Below are positions 32,016-43,627 of a stretch of DNA of 64,000 nucleotides, one piece after another. This stretch comes from Gautieria morchelliformis (Eukaryota; Basidiomycota; Agaricomycetes; Gomphales; Gomphaceae), in the NCBI GenBank assembly GCA_015179125.1, contig WHVA01000058.1, positions 1 to 64,000 on the forward strand, given 5' to 3'. How positions within the stretch are numbered: position 1 is the first letter of the stretch; each line of letters opens with the position of its first letter. Position numbers and translations under genes: made by a program. The notes below the pieces were generated by a model. It was not told the DNA's origin, searched no databases, and saw only the letters and a program-made list of their open reading frames with translations.

Positions 32016-33328
32016 GTGGAACTCGAGCGTGAGGAACGAGAGGCAGAGAAGAAGAGGGAGGAATTAAAGGAGAAGTGTCGTCTCGCCCAGGAGTGCAAGG
32101 ACGCGGGGGATAAAAAGAGGGAGGAGGACGAGGCACGGAAGGCGAAAGAAGCCGAGGAGGAACGGGAAAAGCAACGCAAAGCGGAGGCCGAGGAGGAGGA
32201 GCGCAAGGCTTGGGAAGCCGAGGAAGAAGCGCGGAGGGCCCAGGAAGGTGAAGAAGAGGCTTGGGAGGCTGAGAAGAAGGCCCGAGAGGAGGAGGCCAAG
32301 AAATCCGAGGTAGCTACCCATGCTCGTCTAAGACAACGCCTTGATGATATGATTAAGGAGTTTCGGGAGTGGCAAGCCTCGGTTAGCCAAGAAATTCGGA
32401 TCCCATCGCCTGAGTTCTGAGTTGGTGGGTTTGGATTCGGCAGCCGCGAAAGCGCGGATTCTTATGTCACTGCAGGCTCGGGAGCGGAGCCAAGTGAAAG
32501 CGAAGCCGAAGGCAACGGGGGCGAAGAAACGGAAAGTGATGGAGGAGGAGTCGGAAGAGGAAGAAGTGAGTCTTCTGTTATGGCTCGGCTCAGGTTCTGA
32601 CTTGTTTTTTAGGAATTCCCTTGCAACAATTGTGACAGGCGGAAAGTCCCTTGCATATGAGGGACTAACATGGCATGCCGGGATTGTAATGCGCGCAAGG
32701 TCCATTGCAGCTTTACTGAGGGAAAACGGAAGCGCAGGGTCGGGGCCGGGACCGAGGTGCCGGCGGCCAGAACGCCTAGGCCGACGCCTGTGAAGCCAAC
32801 GGGAGTCAAGCCGTCAGGAGAGATTAAGGCAGGCCCTTCAGGATCGGGGTCCGGAAAGGGGTCCAGGCTGCCTACCGAGGCCAGGTGGCCCAAGTTAACG
32901 GGCCTTTCGGGAGATCAGGCCTCGGCGGCCATTCGGGAGCTCCTCGCTCAACAGAATGCGCTCTTCGAGCACATGCATGATATGCTCCAAGGGATACTGG
33001 AGTTTGCCAAGAGAACTCATTGGCAAAACTCGCGTCTCAGCAAGTGGGTTCAGTGGTGGACAGATGTGGCCGAAGAAGCTGGGGTCTGGGGTTCGGGTTC
33101 GGGTGCGGATTGGGAAGGGTTCAGGTTCGTGGGGGATCAGGTTCGGGAAGTGGGGACAAGGGAAAAGAGAAAGAGGATAAGGAAGAGGAAGGAGCGGAGG
33201 TGAATACAGTTTGGGGTCGGAAAACGGAGGCGGGGATGCGGGTGATGCGGGAAACGGGGGTTCGGATGCAGGATCGGGGAATGATGACGGAATGGATGCA
33301 GACGGGGATGCGACTATGAGAGAGGACT
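32016..33328 (+). pseudogene. Coiled-coil protein with zinc-cluster-like Cys motifs
   Basis: Exon 32016-32420 encodes a highly charged Glu/Lys/Arg/Ala coiled coil (KAEAEEEERKAWEAEEEARR). After a stop or intron near 32420, the frame gives ARILMSLQARERSQVKAKPK and an acidic EEESEEEE, then a GTGAGT...TTTTTTAG intron (about 32566-32611). The next exon has two Cys clusters, CNNCDRRKVPC and CRDCNARKVHC (C-x2-C-x6-C each), separated by an in-frame TGA at about 32663. A basic, Pro/Gly-rich part and a helical segment (ALFEHMHDMLQGILEFAKRT) follow. The C-x2-C-x6-C units resemble half of a Zn2Cys6 cluster, so a DNA-binding role is possible. The natural stop (GAC TAG) coincides with the insertion site of a solo LTR at 33329. 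Confidence 0.5.
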
Positions 33329-33809
33329 TGTCAGGGGACACCCTGTTTTCCATTTCCAGTTCCGACACCACACCCAGTTCCGACTCCATTTCCGACTCCG
33401 CTTCCGGTTCCGATTCCATCTCCGCCTCCGCTTTCGGAAATGATTCCGCTTCTGGGAGAACTTCCACCAGTTCTGTTCGCCTTGCCAGTTCCACCCCAAT
33501 TTCCGACTTCCACTCTCGGAACAGTGTTGGAAATCAAGCGACTCGCATAATAGGCGGCATCAAGGGTTGATCAAGGGTCAGGGAGGTGCAGGGTTGATGG
33601 CGGGTGCCAAGTGTTGTCCCTGGCTGCGCAGCGTAGTATAATACGGGCTCGCTGACATTGGGGGTCCTTAGACTTTTCTCTTTGGATTTCCCCTTGGCAG
33701 GTGAGAATCCCTTCTCTTGTATACTCTGTTCATTTATACATACTTTGGATTTCCCCTTGTCAGTTGTGTGGTAGTGTGATCTCCACAACTAGGCAGGGTT
33801 GCCCTTACA
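33329..33809 (+). repeat. Solo LTR of gypsy-1 family with target duplication GGACT
   Basis: TGTCAGGGGACACC to TTGCCCTTACA, 481 bp, flanked by GGACT at 33324-33328 and 33810-33814. It has an extra hexamer pair (CATTTCCGACTC type) compared with the gypsy-1 LTRs. A solo LTR arises by recombination between the two LTRs of a full element. Confidence 0.95.
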
Positions 33810-34046
33810 GGACTAGAATACTAATGATGTTTTTTTCGCAATTATGTGAATCTTTTTTCTTGGTGTTTTTTGTCTGGGGTTCGGAATCGGAAACGGGAGT
33901 GAGGGGACAGATACGGGACCGAGAACTACAAGCATATTTATTCGGCAAGGCGGCCGAGATAAAACATAGCAAAAGAGTGTTTGCGTCTAACTAAGAAAGT
34001 GACCATATAATGAGTGAAAAAGAAACGGGGGAGCCGGAGCTCGGGT

Positions 34047-37000
34047 TCAAGGAACCCATGGTCCAGGCTTGGCAGGGTAGGCCGAGTGGAAGTCAGTCAC
34101 AATCTCGGATGCATGGCCAAGCTCGGTCGCGAGGACCCATGACGTCTCCTCGTCGTTACCTTCATCACCAGCCCAATGGACAAGGTACAGGAGGTTACAA
34201 GGTCTGCGGTGTCGGTCGATCTTGGAATCAAGGATCTTGCAAATCTCGTACTCTGTCTCGTCATCAATCTCGACTGGAGGCGGCGGAGACTGAACCTGGT
34301 TCGTGATGGTGTTCAGGGTCGCGGGTTCAAGCATTGAGACATGGAAGACCGGGTGGACTGCCCGAAGGCTGTCCGGAAGCTGTAGGATGTAAGCTCGGGA
34401 TCCGGGATGGCCAATGATCTTGAAGGGGCCGAGGTACTTTTCAGCCAGCTTCTTCGAGGGCCGGGTTGTCCGGAAGAATTGCGCTTTTACAAATGCTAAG
34501 GATCCGATCGCGAACTCGGGGGTGGGAGCACGACGCGTGTCAGCCAAGACCTGGTACCGAGATTGAGCGGATTTGATTTGCTCTTTGAAGGCAGCATGAA
34601 GCTGGTCAAGGTCGACTGCAAAGTCTCGGGCCCAAGAGGAAGCAAGGCCCCTTTCAGCGTGAACTGTTAGGTTCAGGTTGTAGCCTTTGTTGGCAAAGAA
34701 CAGCGAAATGCCGGTGGTGGCACTGGGAGCATTATTGTACGCAAACTCCACAAGCGGGAGCAACTCGGACCAATTGTCTTGTTGGTAGTTGCAATATACC
34801 CGGAGATATTGTTTGAGAGTTTGATTTACATGTTTGGTTTGACCATCGCCTTTGGGGTGATACCCGGAGGTAAAATGCAAGTTCATGTCGAGAGCTTTGC
34901 CGAGGGAATGGAAGAAGTGGGATATGAATTCAGAACCTCGGTCTGATGTCACATGACTTGGGAAACCGTGCTTTGAGAACACATGCAAGACAAACAGGCA
35001 GGCTAGGTCGGCAGAAGTGATCATGTCGTACATCAGAATGAAGATGCTCTGCTTGGTTAAGCGGCAGACTACCACGAGGATCGCAGTGAATCCCAAGGAT
35101 GCCAGCAACTGCTTGATGAAATCCATAGAGATGGAATTCCATGGTTGCTTGGGTATCGGGAGCTGCTTGAGGGTGCCATAGGGCCAGTGACACTGTGACT
35201 TGGAACAGGAGCAAGTGGTGCAGGACTTGCAGAAGTCGATGATGAAAGACCGAATTGTGGGCCAGGTATATTCCCGGCGGATTAGAGCAAGGGTCTTGTT
35301 TTGGCCAAAATGTCCCGAGAGTATGTGGTCATGGTTATACTGGAGTACTCGGAGCCGGAGATCGTGAGCATCAGGAACGTATATGCGGCCGTCATGGCGT
35401 AGAAAGCCATCGTCGGTTTGCATCCATCTCGGGTCAGAACTATCACTGAGATGCCGGCAGGCAACGGGGTCAGATGCCAGGTTGGCTAAGATGTCGGCAT
35501 GAAGCTTCTCGGAGTCCATCATAGTGCTTGCTTGGAGGATTGGTGCGAGGAGATAAGTTGCCCGGAGTGACTCCGATAATTGTTGATTTGTGAAAATTGG
35601 TCGGATGTTTTGCAGGTTGACTGAGCCGTAGTCATTACCTCCCTCTTTAAGGTAGACATCCCATTGTCTAGTTAAAGCGTCGGGTTTTGTGCCAAGCTTT
35701 CGGGACGGAACCGAATAATGAGGTTAAATTGTGAGAGGAACTCAGACCAGCAGGCTTGTCGTCGGGTTAGCAACTTAGTGGTGGAAAAATACTCCAAGTT
35801 TTTGTGATCGGTGACAATGTCGATAGGGGATCTGGAGCCCTCCAAGTAATGTCTCCAACGTTGAAATGCTTTGAAGATTGCCAGTAGCTCTTTATCATGG
35901 ACATCGTAATTGAGTTCAGCACCGGAAAAAGTCTGAGAGTGGAAGGCGATGGGATGTAGTTTGCCTGCGTCATCGAACAGAGACATAATTGCACTGAGGG
36001 CATAATCTGAGGCGTCGGTTTCCACGACCATAGGTCGGTCGGGAACCCAGTGTGACAGGATCGGAGCCGAAGTGAAAGCCTCCTTGAGGTAATTGAAGGA
36101 CTTTCGGCACTCTTCAGTAAATGCCCATGGGGTGCCTTTATGGGTAAGCCGAGTGAGGGGAACAGTGATGTCGGAATAATTGAAGATAAAACGGCGGTAA
36201 AAATTGGCGAAGCCGAGGAAGGACTGTATGTCTTTTACCTTCCGAGGTTCGGGCCAATCGCGGATTGTTTGGACTTTGTCTTCTGACATGGTAAATCCAT
36301 CGGTAGAGAGCATATACCCGAGGAATTCCACAGAGTCACGGTGCCATTCGCATTTATCGGGTTTGGCGTAGAGGCCGTATTTCCGAAGATGCTGCAATAC
36401 TTCATGGACATGTTCCCTATGTTTGACCGGGTCATCGGAGTAGATGAGTATGTCGTCAAGGTACATGACGAGGCATACATCAAGCATATCTTTGAAGATG
36501 TCATTCATGAAATGTTGAAAGACCGCAGGACCATTGGTAAGGCTGAACGGCATGACCAGCCATTCGAAGGATCCGTACTGGGTCCGGAAAGCTGTTTTCC
36601 AATCATCGCCTTTGGCGACTAGGACGAGATGGAATGCATGCCGAAGGTTGATTTTCATATAGATCTGAGCCTTTCGGGGTGCATCCAACAAGTCGGTAAT
36701 CAACGGAAGTGGATAGCATCTTTCTTCGTAATCTTGTTGAGTGCTCGGAAATCGACACAAAGCCAAAGTTCACCACTCTTCTTTTTGACAAAGAGGATGG
36801 GGGCTCCGTTCGAAGACCAAGTGGGCCGAATGTAACCCATATTCAGATGCTCATCTATGAACGCCCGGAGTGTGGCAAGCTCCAAGGTAGAGAGTGAATA
36901 TAACGGAGGTTGAGGAGGCATAGGACCGTCCTCCAGAGCGATTTTGAGATCATAGGGTCCGTGTGGAGCCAAGGTATCAGCTTTGGACTTGCTGAACACA

Positions 37001-37690
37001 TCCGCGAAGTCGTGATACTCCAGCAGGACGTCCTTGAGATCCACAGGTTCAGATTTTGGGGAAGCCGAGCAGGCCGAAGCCTCGTTCTCGGGCATCGCCA
37101 GATTTAGCTGGAAGCACTGGGAGCCCTCTAACTTGCAGGCACGGTAAAATGCCGCAGCGTTAAGGAGAGTAACCCGAGGAGCCTCCAGACTCGGAGGTGG
37201 CTTGGCTGTTGCGGCGTGATCCGAAGCCGGCGGGGGGTCCACAGGACTGCCCGGAAGGGAAGTTCAGAAAGTAATACTGCCCAATACCCAGTCAATCAAC
37301 GGATTGTACTGGGTGAGCCAGTTGTGTCCGAGAACTGCCGAAACAGACGAATCAAGGGGGGTGACATAAAAGTCTATGGAATGGGTGTGACCATCGGGGA
37401 AACAGATAGGTAGCTCTACAGCTTCAGTAATTACCGAATTTGTACTGCCATCGAATAAACGGAGCAGGATTGGATCTACGGAATGGGTTCAGAGAGTGTA
37501 TTTAGGGACAAAGGCGGATTCTATGAAACAATGGGTAGAGCCGGAATCTACTAATGCTTTAAAATTTTGGTTCGGGACAAGAGACGAGGATAAACTAATT
37601 ACAAGAGAGTTCAGAGAAAAGAGAGCAGAAGCATTGATTCTTACCTCCCCTACTGCGTAAGTTGAGTCAATATGACCCTCGGTTTGCACG
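34047..37690 (-). pseudogene. pol: Gypsy-2 pol remnant with chromodomain
   Basis: Protease ALVDSGSTHCFIE near 37560. RT starts with DLKIALEDG and PILFVKKKSGELW; a one-base frameshift near 36705 separates NKITKKD from YPLPLITDLL; the active site YLDDILIYS is intact near 36450. RNase H (VETDASDYALSAI, DHKNLEYFST) follows. A break near 35672 precedes the integrase with DFCKSCTTC finger, Asp in SMDFI, Asp in TSDRGSEF, but Lys in place of the catalytic Glu (DGQTKHVNQTL) near 34830. The chromodomain (YEICKILDSKIDRH, LYLVHWAGDE, TSWV) lies at 34260-34120. Confidence 0.9.
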
Positions 37691-37789
37691 GAGGTCAGAG
37701 GGTCGCTGATTATTTTTTTACACCCAAAGCCGAAGCTTCGGCCTTGCTGTCGGACATCTTCCCGTCAGAAGCCGTTGCTGCCCGAGCAG

Positions 37790-38642
37790 ACGTGGCATTC
37801 GGGCATTCCTTCGCATGGTGGCCACTCTGCGTGCAAACTAGGCAGAGATTGCTATCCATGCAACACTGGAGTTCTTCAGGCGTGAGTTTGCCATCCTTGC
37901 CGAGCTTGTTAGCGTAGTCGGGTTTTTTCTGACCCTCGGACAGATTATTCCGTTTGTGCTTGTCCTTGCTTTTGCCGTGGTTGCTATTACCGGCATTGGC
38001 ATTGGAGTTGCCGGAACTTTGACCTTGATGTCGGTCATTGTTCTGGGGCGCTCGGTTTTGGTTGGACTTGTCCTTGGCCTCGGGTTTGGGTGTGGATTGA
38101 GTCTCGTGAGAGGCTTCACCATGGCGTTCCCAATACCTTTGGTCAATTCTCTGGACCAGATCTTGGAGGTCGTCAAGGGATCAGGGTTTGTCAAAATGCA
38201 CCATTTCGTCTTTGATTCGCTTTGGCAAAGCAAGGTAAGCTCGGCAATGCAAAGCCGAATCGTTGTTCTGGAGCATGGATGCAAGTCTGTAGAAGTCGAC
38301 AAAAAACCGAGTCGCCTTGTGACTGTCCTTCATGACAAGGTTTTCGAGCTCTACCTCGCCATTGGCAGCCTGGTCATAGGGGCCGAAGTTCAGGTAAAGC
38401 TCTTCCATGAAAATGCCATTGTCCGAGGCCCAGAGGGGCTCGTTAATGGGGTCGTCAGTGAGGAAGGGCTCGAAATAATTAAGAGCCGTCCCTTTGAGGA
38501 AAGACAGGACATAGTTCACTTTTGCAGAACCATCTCGGAAAGCTTGGTGTTTGGCACGGAAATTCAACGTGCATTGGAGAAGGAAACCTCGGAGTTTTTT
38601 TGGGTCCGAACCATCGAATTGGTGGGGCTCCCGAAGTTTCAC
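37790..38642 (-). pseudogene. gag: Gypsy-2 gag remnant
   Basis: MKLREPHQFDGSDPKKLRGF, FRDGSAKVNYVLSFLKGTAL and YLNFGPYDQAANGEVELENL mark a Retrotrans_gag domain (38642-38180). The frame then meets TGA where Arg (CGA) is likely (HFDKP-stop-SLDDLQDLVQRID). Read-through continues into a hydrophilic linker and a CCHC knuckle CLVCTQSGHHAKEC near 37850-37810. Only an upstream start further right (towards 38880) would give full-length gag. Confidence 0.85.
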
Positions 38643-39075
38643 CTTTGAATCGGTGCGGTCTCCTCCACCAAGTCCATTGTCAGCAAGCTGTTCCTTGCCA
38701 TCTGCCTTTGCATTCGGGTTGGGGTTCCATCTCGGGGCCTCTGCATCGGGATCGGAATTGTGCTCTGAACCGGAGTTGTTATTGCCGCCATGACCACCGT
38801 CTCCAGGGTCACTAGGGTCGGGGTACTCACCGTGGGGGTCTTTGGGAACCTCTCTGATATGTCCGTGACCGACACCTATAACTCGGCATCAAGACGAGTT
38901 CAAAGACGGAGGTGGGTTGTTGTAGCAGTGACAGAATGGGGGGTTTTCGGGGTGGTGTGAAGCACTTAATGCACGGTGGGCCTCTATGGTTGGGGTGATG
39001 CGGCTACTGCGGGCACGGGTGTAAGATCTAGTGATAGGCATATCGAACAACTGTGTGTGGAGAGTTCTGATATAC

Positions 39076-40131
39076 TGTTAAGAATGTGAGTTGTACTTAA
39101 TGTTGTAAGTCACGGCATGCAAGCAGCTGCGTCCGTATATGAAGAGGGGTCAAGGGAACTAAGGAGAAATGTCTTCAAGCACCAATTAAGGGCTGAAGCG
39201 AGTCTGGGGGCGGCCAATACGACGAGAACTGTGGCTTCAATACAGCCAGCTACAATAGCACAAATGGAGTTTCTTACTGCCTAAGGTTCTATACATGTTC
39301 CCTAGCTATTTAACTAGCTTGGAACGAAGCTATGCTATGAAAGATGTGAATGACGCTTGTGCAGTGAACAGACGCCGCCGGTGCATGATGTATGCACCGG
39401 TGATGGAGTATGTACCTATCTGGCCATTAGGTACTTGTGCCTTGATCTGTGGAGCTCATTCTATATTACTGTGGAGCTAATATGTCATTCAGGAACGATG
39501 GAGCGCCTTCTGCGCTCCATCTCAGATCTGTGCCTTGAGTGGCCCCAGAACCTGGCTCAGGGTTAAAGGGGCTGGCTAGATGCGCGCGCGTCTGATAACG
39601 CATGCGCGTGTAATAGATGCGCCGGTATCAGCGCAAGAGTGATAGGATAGAGATTAGTCTCCCATCCATAATATAACACTTAAGGCTCAACCCGAGGGCC
39701 GAGCCGAGGTTAGCCGAAGTTCTGGAATAGAGGGCTTGGCTTCAACTTCATAGGTTGCGACCACTACAGTGTTCCGCCCTAATTTCGGGAAATGGATTCG
39801 GGAACGGATTTGGCTGGAAGCCGAGATTCGGAATGAGGTGAGACAGAGAAGTGGAAAGATACGAGGAATCTAAGTCGATATCAGAACTGAGGAATTGGCA
39901 TACATGACGGGGGGTTTATAAACTAATTGCAAGGAACGGAAAGAGGGCATCAATGCCCGTATTGAGCAGGAAGCAGGGTCGACGGACGATCATCAGAAAT
40001 GGAACAGGACTATCTAGGAAAGGGGATCAGGGTGAATGATGAACCGATAAGGAACCCGAGTTAAGCTGAAGGTTCCCGAGTGATATCCGAGGCCAAGGCC
40101 TTGGGTCCAGACTTGGGAACGGGTCTTAACA
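39076..40131 (-). repeat. 5' LTR of gypsy-2, interrupted
   Basis: On minus the LTR starts TGTTAAGACCCG (40131) and, after removal of an inserted block (39083-39679), ends CTTAACA at 39076, followed by GTATATCAGAACTC, which resembles a tRNA primer-binding site (TGGTATCAGA). Its end shares GCAACCTATGAAGTTGAAGCC-like sequence with the solo LTRs at 11623 and 56283. A TATA-like GTTTATAAAC box lies near 39925. Confidence 0.65.
39083..39679. mobile_element. 597-bp unclassified insertion in the gypsy-2 LTR
   Basis: The block is flanked by TTAAG on both sides (39078-39082 and 39680-39684), and its removal gives an LTR ending in CA next to a primer-binding-like sequence. It has no coding capacity I recognise, no clear terminal inverted repeats, and an alternating GCGCGCG stretch near 39583. 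A TTAA-type or 5-bp target duplication would fit, but the class is unknown. Confidence 0.4.
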
Positions 40132-40181
40132 ATTACACTTCATGACTCATAGATTACCTCACCAAGTTGTAAAATGTAATA

Positions 40182-40252
40182 GACCAAATAGCTTAGTTGG
40201 TCAAGCACCCTATATACTCATGGGGTCCCAGGTTTGAACCCTGGTCTGGTTA
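40182..40252 (+). repeat. tRNA-like sequence, possible SINE head
   Basis: Seventy-one bases fold partly as a tRNA: acceptor arms pair with one mismatch, the D arm is GCTT/AAGC (40191-40206) and the T arm is CCAGG/CCTGG with TTTGAAC loop (40228-40244). The pol III A box (TAGCTTAGTTGG) and B box (GGTTTGAACCC) are present. The anticodon arm does not form a normal five-pair stem with U33, so it is unlikely to be a working tRNA; tRNA-derived SINE or tRNA pseudogene is more likely. No poly(A) or repeat tail is seen. Confidence 0.55.
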
Positions 40253-40936
40253 ATTGAATTTTCATTATCAGGGTCTGTACTACTTTCAAGTATATGTGTA
40301 AACATATATTCAACAATGTCACAGACCTCTAATGAATCTTCTGTGATTTTTATACCAAATGGTCTATATAAAATCATAGGGGTTCGACCTCTTATTTCTA
40401 TATTTGTTGTTCTGTACACTTTCATTCTTCCATCTTGTAGTACGAGTATACCATAAATAATGATTTTCTCTTCTGGTTGAGAGTAATACATTGTAGAAAT
40501 AATGCAAACATCATACCCCTCATTAGACTATTATATATAGAACCTTTATTACATTTATCATATGCTACAACAAAAGGATACTTTGTTTACCAGTCAATAT
40601 TACCCTTGCAATCCTTATACAATGGGAATCAGGACTTAACACCCATTGTGAAACCATAAAATCTGAGATGCTCTTTATTATTAATCTATATAGATCATCA
40701 GAACTATAGAGCTGTGGAAGTATAATGAGCTCTCCACTAAAATCTGACCATTTTTCCAAGAAAACATGTTTGTCATGACAGACGAAGGTTTCTGTTTTTA
40801 TCTTCAAACCTCCCGTTTTAATGACAGACCTGTGCCCAATTGCCTTGATACCATCTGATTCAAAGGTTAGTATACTACCAAAAAATGCAGATATCTTATG
40901 GACAATCCATTTTATAGCGAGCATCATCTCCTTCAT
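40253..40936 (-). pseudogene. AT-rich unknown reading frames
   Basis: Two protein-like minus frames lie in tandem: one starting MKEMMLAIKWIVHKISAFFG (40936-40565), the other with IIIYGILVLQDGRMKVYRTT (40491-40253). Between them one frame change is needed. The composition is AT-rich and the residue usage (Ile, Lys, Asp, Ser) is unlike the neighbouring TE proteins but like the D5-like fragment at 31.1-31.7 kb. I do not recognise a family. They could be remnants of the same foreign source. Confidence 0.35.
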
Positions 40937-41195
40937 CTATATGAATTGACAACTTTGTAAAATCAGTTTTTATTTAGCATTTTGTATGTCATCAAACCAG
41001 TAGAATTCTGCAACTGTAGATAATAATCATATGATTCTATAACTAATAGAGGTTAGGAGCTGTAGTGATTATATGAATCCTGTCAAAACAAAAAGTGAAT
41101 ACACACTGAGTGTAATATAATATACAAGCTGGATCAACTATGTCATATATCCCTACAGGAGGAGATAAGGTGACATTTATACATCCAACCCTGAT

Positions 41196-41810
41196 ATGGA
41201 GCTGGAATCGTACCACAAGTTTTTGGCAAAACTTGCTGCTGTGTGCAAACACTTTGCTTACTACGCCACCCAGGAAGTATTTCGCAACCTGGAATTCACC
41301 TGTCGGGGGGGGTTATCAATGGAATTGATAGCACCAGAGCCTTGCTACACAAATGTTAGGAAAAAGCTTCAACTCCTCAAAACATCGCCGACTTGGCAGG
41401 GTGTACATCATGGGCTCCTGGAATATTGAGAAGCACCTTGACGATGCTCAGGAAAGATGTCTAAAACTCCCCTGGAACAATTCCGTTTCTAGTGCGACTT
41501 GACACCTTGACAATGCTCACATTGTCAGGTGCAAACATCTCCCATGCCCTGCTGCGAATGGTCGACTCCAAGCACTGGAAAATAGACCATAGTACTGCCA
41601 TGCTTTATCAAACTTGTTGGTTTCTAGCCCACTACGTACAGTGGAGCATGGATCTAATGCGAAATATCAATGTGTGGCTGCCACAAAGTTGAAATACGAG
41701 TATGATTCGCACAAGACATTCTTACAAGAGAACGGATATGGGTATAGGTATATATATAGATATTATACATACAGCAGTGTAGGTAAGAAAAAAAATGCAA
41801 CAATCTAACC
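41196..41810 (+). pseudogene. Possible F-box/LRR-like protein remnant
   Basis: Frames starting MELESYHKFLAKLAAVCKHF, then ATQEVFRNLEFTC, and later LDTLTMLTLSGANISHALLR resemble the start and Leu-rich part of Agaricomycete F-box-like proteins. At least two frame changes are required (near 41300 and 41490). No cyclin-like F-box motif can be demonstrated. Low confidence. Confidence 0.3.
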
Positions 41811-42025
41811 TAGGACTCTCCTCCCCACTCCTTTTCGCCCCATAACAGGCCACACTCCTCCCATGTTCATACAGTCCCCCACAACGATTACCAAACGAAG
41901 TGAAGGCTCTAATGCACTGCTGATATAGTTGCATGTGTCCACGAGCAGGAATGGGGGAGATGCGAGTGTTCAGCAAAGCTGGCAGGGTGGAGCAACAAGG
42001 CACTTACATTAGCTTTGATATGGCA

Positions 42026-42352
42026 TTTTGCATCGAGTGCGGGTGTAGGCAGGGCATGTTCATGACCTCCTTGAACAGCAAGGGCAATAGATGGAGTCTG
42101 GAGCAGTTTCTGCGGTGCAGGATCATGGTTGGAAAGTTGAAGCAGTGATGAGCGCAGCGAGTAAAGCGCTACAACCGGGCTGATTAAGGTAGCTGAAGCA
42201 AGCCCCTTCCATAAATAACAGAACTGTCATTCGTTTTGCGTCGAGTGCGGGCGTAGGCAGGGCATTGTTCATGACCTCCTTGAACAGCGAGGGCAATAGA
42301 TGGAGTCTGGAGCAGTCAGTTTCTGCAGCGCAGGAACATGGTGGCTGGAAAT
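42026..42352 (+). repeat. Direct duplication of about 118 bp
   Basis: The block TTTGCRTCGAGTGCGGG...GTAGGCAGGGCAT...TCATGACCTCCTTGAACAGC...GGCAATAGATGGAGTCTGG...TTTCTGC occurs at about 42026-42143 and again at 42235-42352, with a few indels (an extra AGTC before TTTCTGC in the second). No function is assigned. Confidence 0.75.
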
Positions 42353-42703
42353 GGCTCCTATGGTGCCTTATGGTCTCTTAGGGTTACGTAACCGTCCATG
42401 GACGCTTCAATGACGTGTCCATGGACTCCATGGACGACGGCTCCCTGCAGTGGCCAGGGTGCCCTCAAGCTGACTAACCATGAACCCGGTAGTTTCCACT
42501 CCGGACTCCAGCGACAGGTATGTGTGGAGCAAGACGATGTAAGCTAGTCAACAGTGCATGCTGGCCGAGTTCTCCACGTAGATATATACCCGATATATTG
42601 TTGATTACTGCAAGGCAGCGTGGCATGGCTCATACGCCACGTAGCTTAGGCGCTCTTTCTTATAAGTCTGCCCAACCCCAACCTGACCATTACTGTTAGT
42701 AAC

Positions 42704-43627
42704 ATGTCTTCCGACAGTATCATCACGCTATATGATGCACCTTCAGACTTTAATGGCAAAGCATGGAGTGCCAACATGTGGAAGGCGAGGTAACTCCCAA
42801 CGGTAGCGAGAAATATTGGGGTCAGTGCAGCTTATGACTCAATTCAACTAGGTATGCGCTCAACTACAAGGGAGTACCCTACAAGACCATCTGGCTCGAA
42901 TATCCTGAAATCGAGCCCACCATGCGCAGTATAGGTGCTGCGCCGACCACGAAAAAACCTGATGGGAGCCCTTTATACACCCTCCCGGTGATTGTGGATC
43001 CATCCCGCACTGCCCCTTCCGGCGGCCCTACAGTCATCTCAGAGTCCTTCCACATCACTGAATATCTCGACGAGACCTACCCAACGCCATCCACAGGTGC
43101 CCTGTTTCCGCCAGGGACAAAGGCCTTGCAGCAGCTGTTCTATGACCACTTCTATAAAAATGTCGTGATGGTAACCATCCCCATGGGGCTGCCAGAGCTG
43201 TTCAAGCACTTGAACGAGGGCAGTCATCCGTGAGTGGTATTATTGTAGCAATATTGGGATAGCCTTCCTTGACTGTCTGTCATTAAAGGTATTGGAGACT
43301 CACCCGCGAAGCTATGCTCGGTGGGAAACTGGAAGAAGTCTGCCCTAAAGGATTTGAGAAGTGGAATGGGGTGTGGGATGAATTAGAAAAAGGCTTGTGG
43401 CTTGCTTGCGATTCAGTAGCCTGTGGTCTTACCCCTCAGCATCTAGCATTCGGCGTTCTGGCAGCATTGCTGGATAAGAATGGGAAGGATGGAATACGCT
43501 CATCATGGGCACGCATCCCACATTCTCCGACTTTGTCATTGCCGCGTTCCTGGAAATGCATTTCCTCCTTTGTCCTGAGAACGGCAGAGAATGCACACCT
43601 GGAATGGTGGAAGATGGGGGCGACTGA
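42704..43627 (+). CDS. Glutathione S-transferase-like protein, one likely frameshift
   Basis: Start ATG 42704; exon 1 to 42789, intron 42790-42851 (GTAACT...CTAG), exon 2 42852-43229, intron 43230-43288 (GTGAGT...AAAG), exon 3 from 43289. The protein begins MSSDSIITLYDAPSDF; the thioredoxin-like N-domain shows WSANMWKAR, YALNYKGVPYKTIWLEYPEI, YTLPVIVDP and SESFHITEYLDETYP, then the C-domain starts YWRLTREAMLGGKLEE. The expected end (TLIMGTHPTFSDFVIAAF, then GMVEDGGD and stop 43625-43627) is in another frame from about 43493, so one base seems lost near 43490 or an intron boundary is missed around 43390-43440. GSTs conjugate glutathione to electrophiles or reduce peroxides in the cytosol. It is the best preserved host gene here. 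Confidence 0.8.

Larger units (their letters stand above)
34047..40131 (-). mobile_element. Gypsy-2: decayed chromovirus, 3' LTR missing
   Basis: Read on minus: 5' LTR (40131 to 39076, interrupted by an insertion), leader, gag (about 38900-37790), protease, RT, RNase H, integrase, chromodomain (to 34047). No LTR copy is found left of 34047; 33815-34046 may be its 3' flank because it keeps the CCGAG-rich composition of the element. Nonsense and frameshift lesions are present in gag and pol. Confidence 0.9.

Noticed and set aside
34000-34046. 3' LTR of gypsy-2
   Set aside because: No sequence matching the LTR at 39076-40131 was found left of the pol end.
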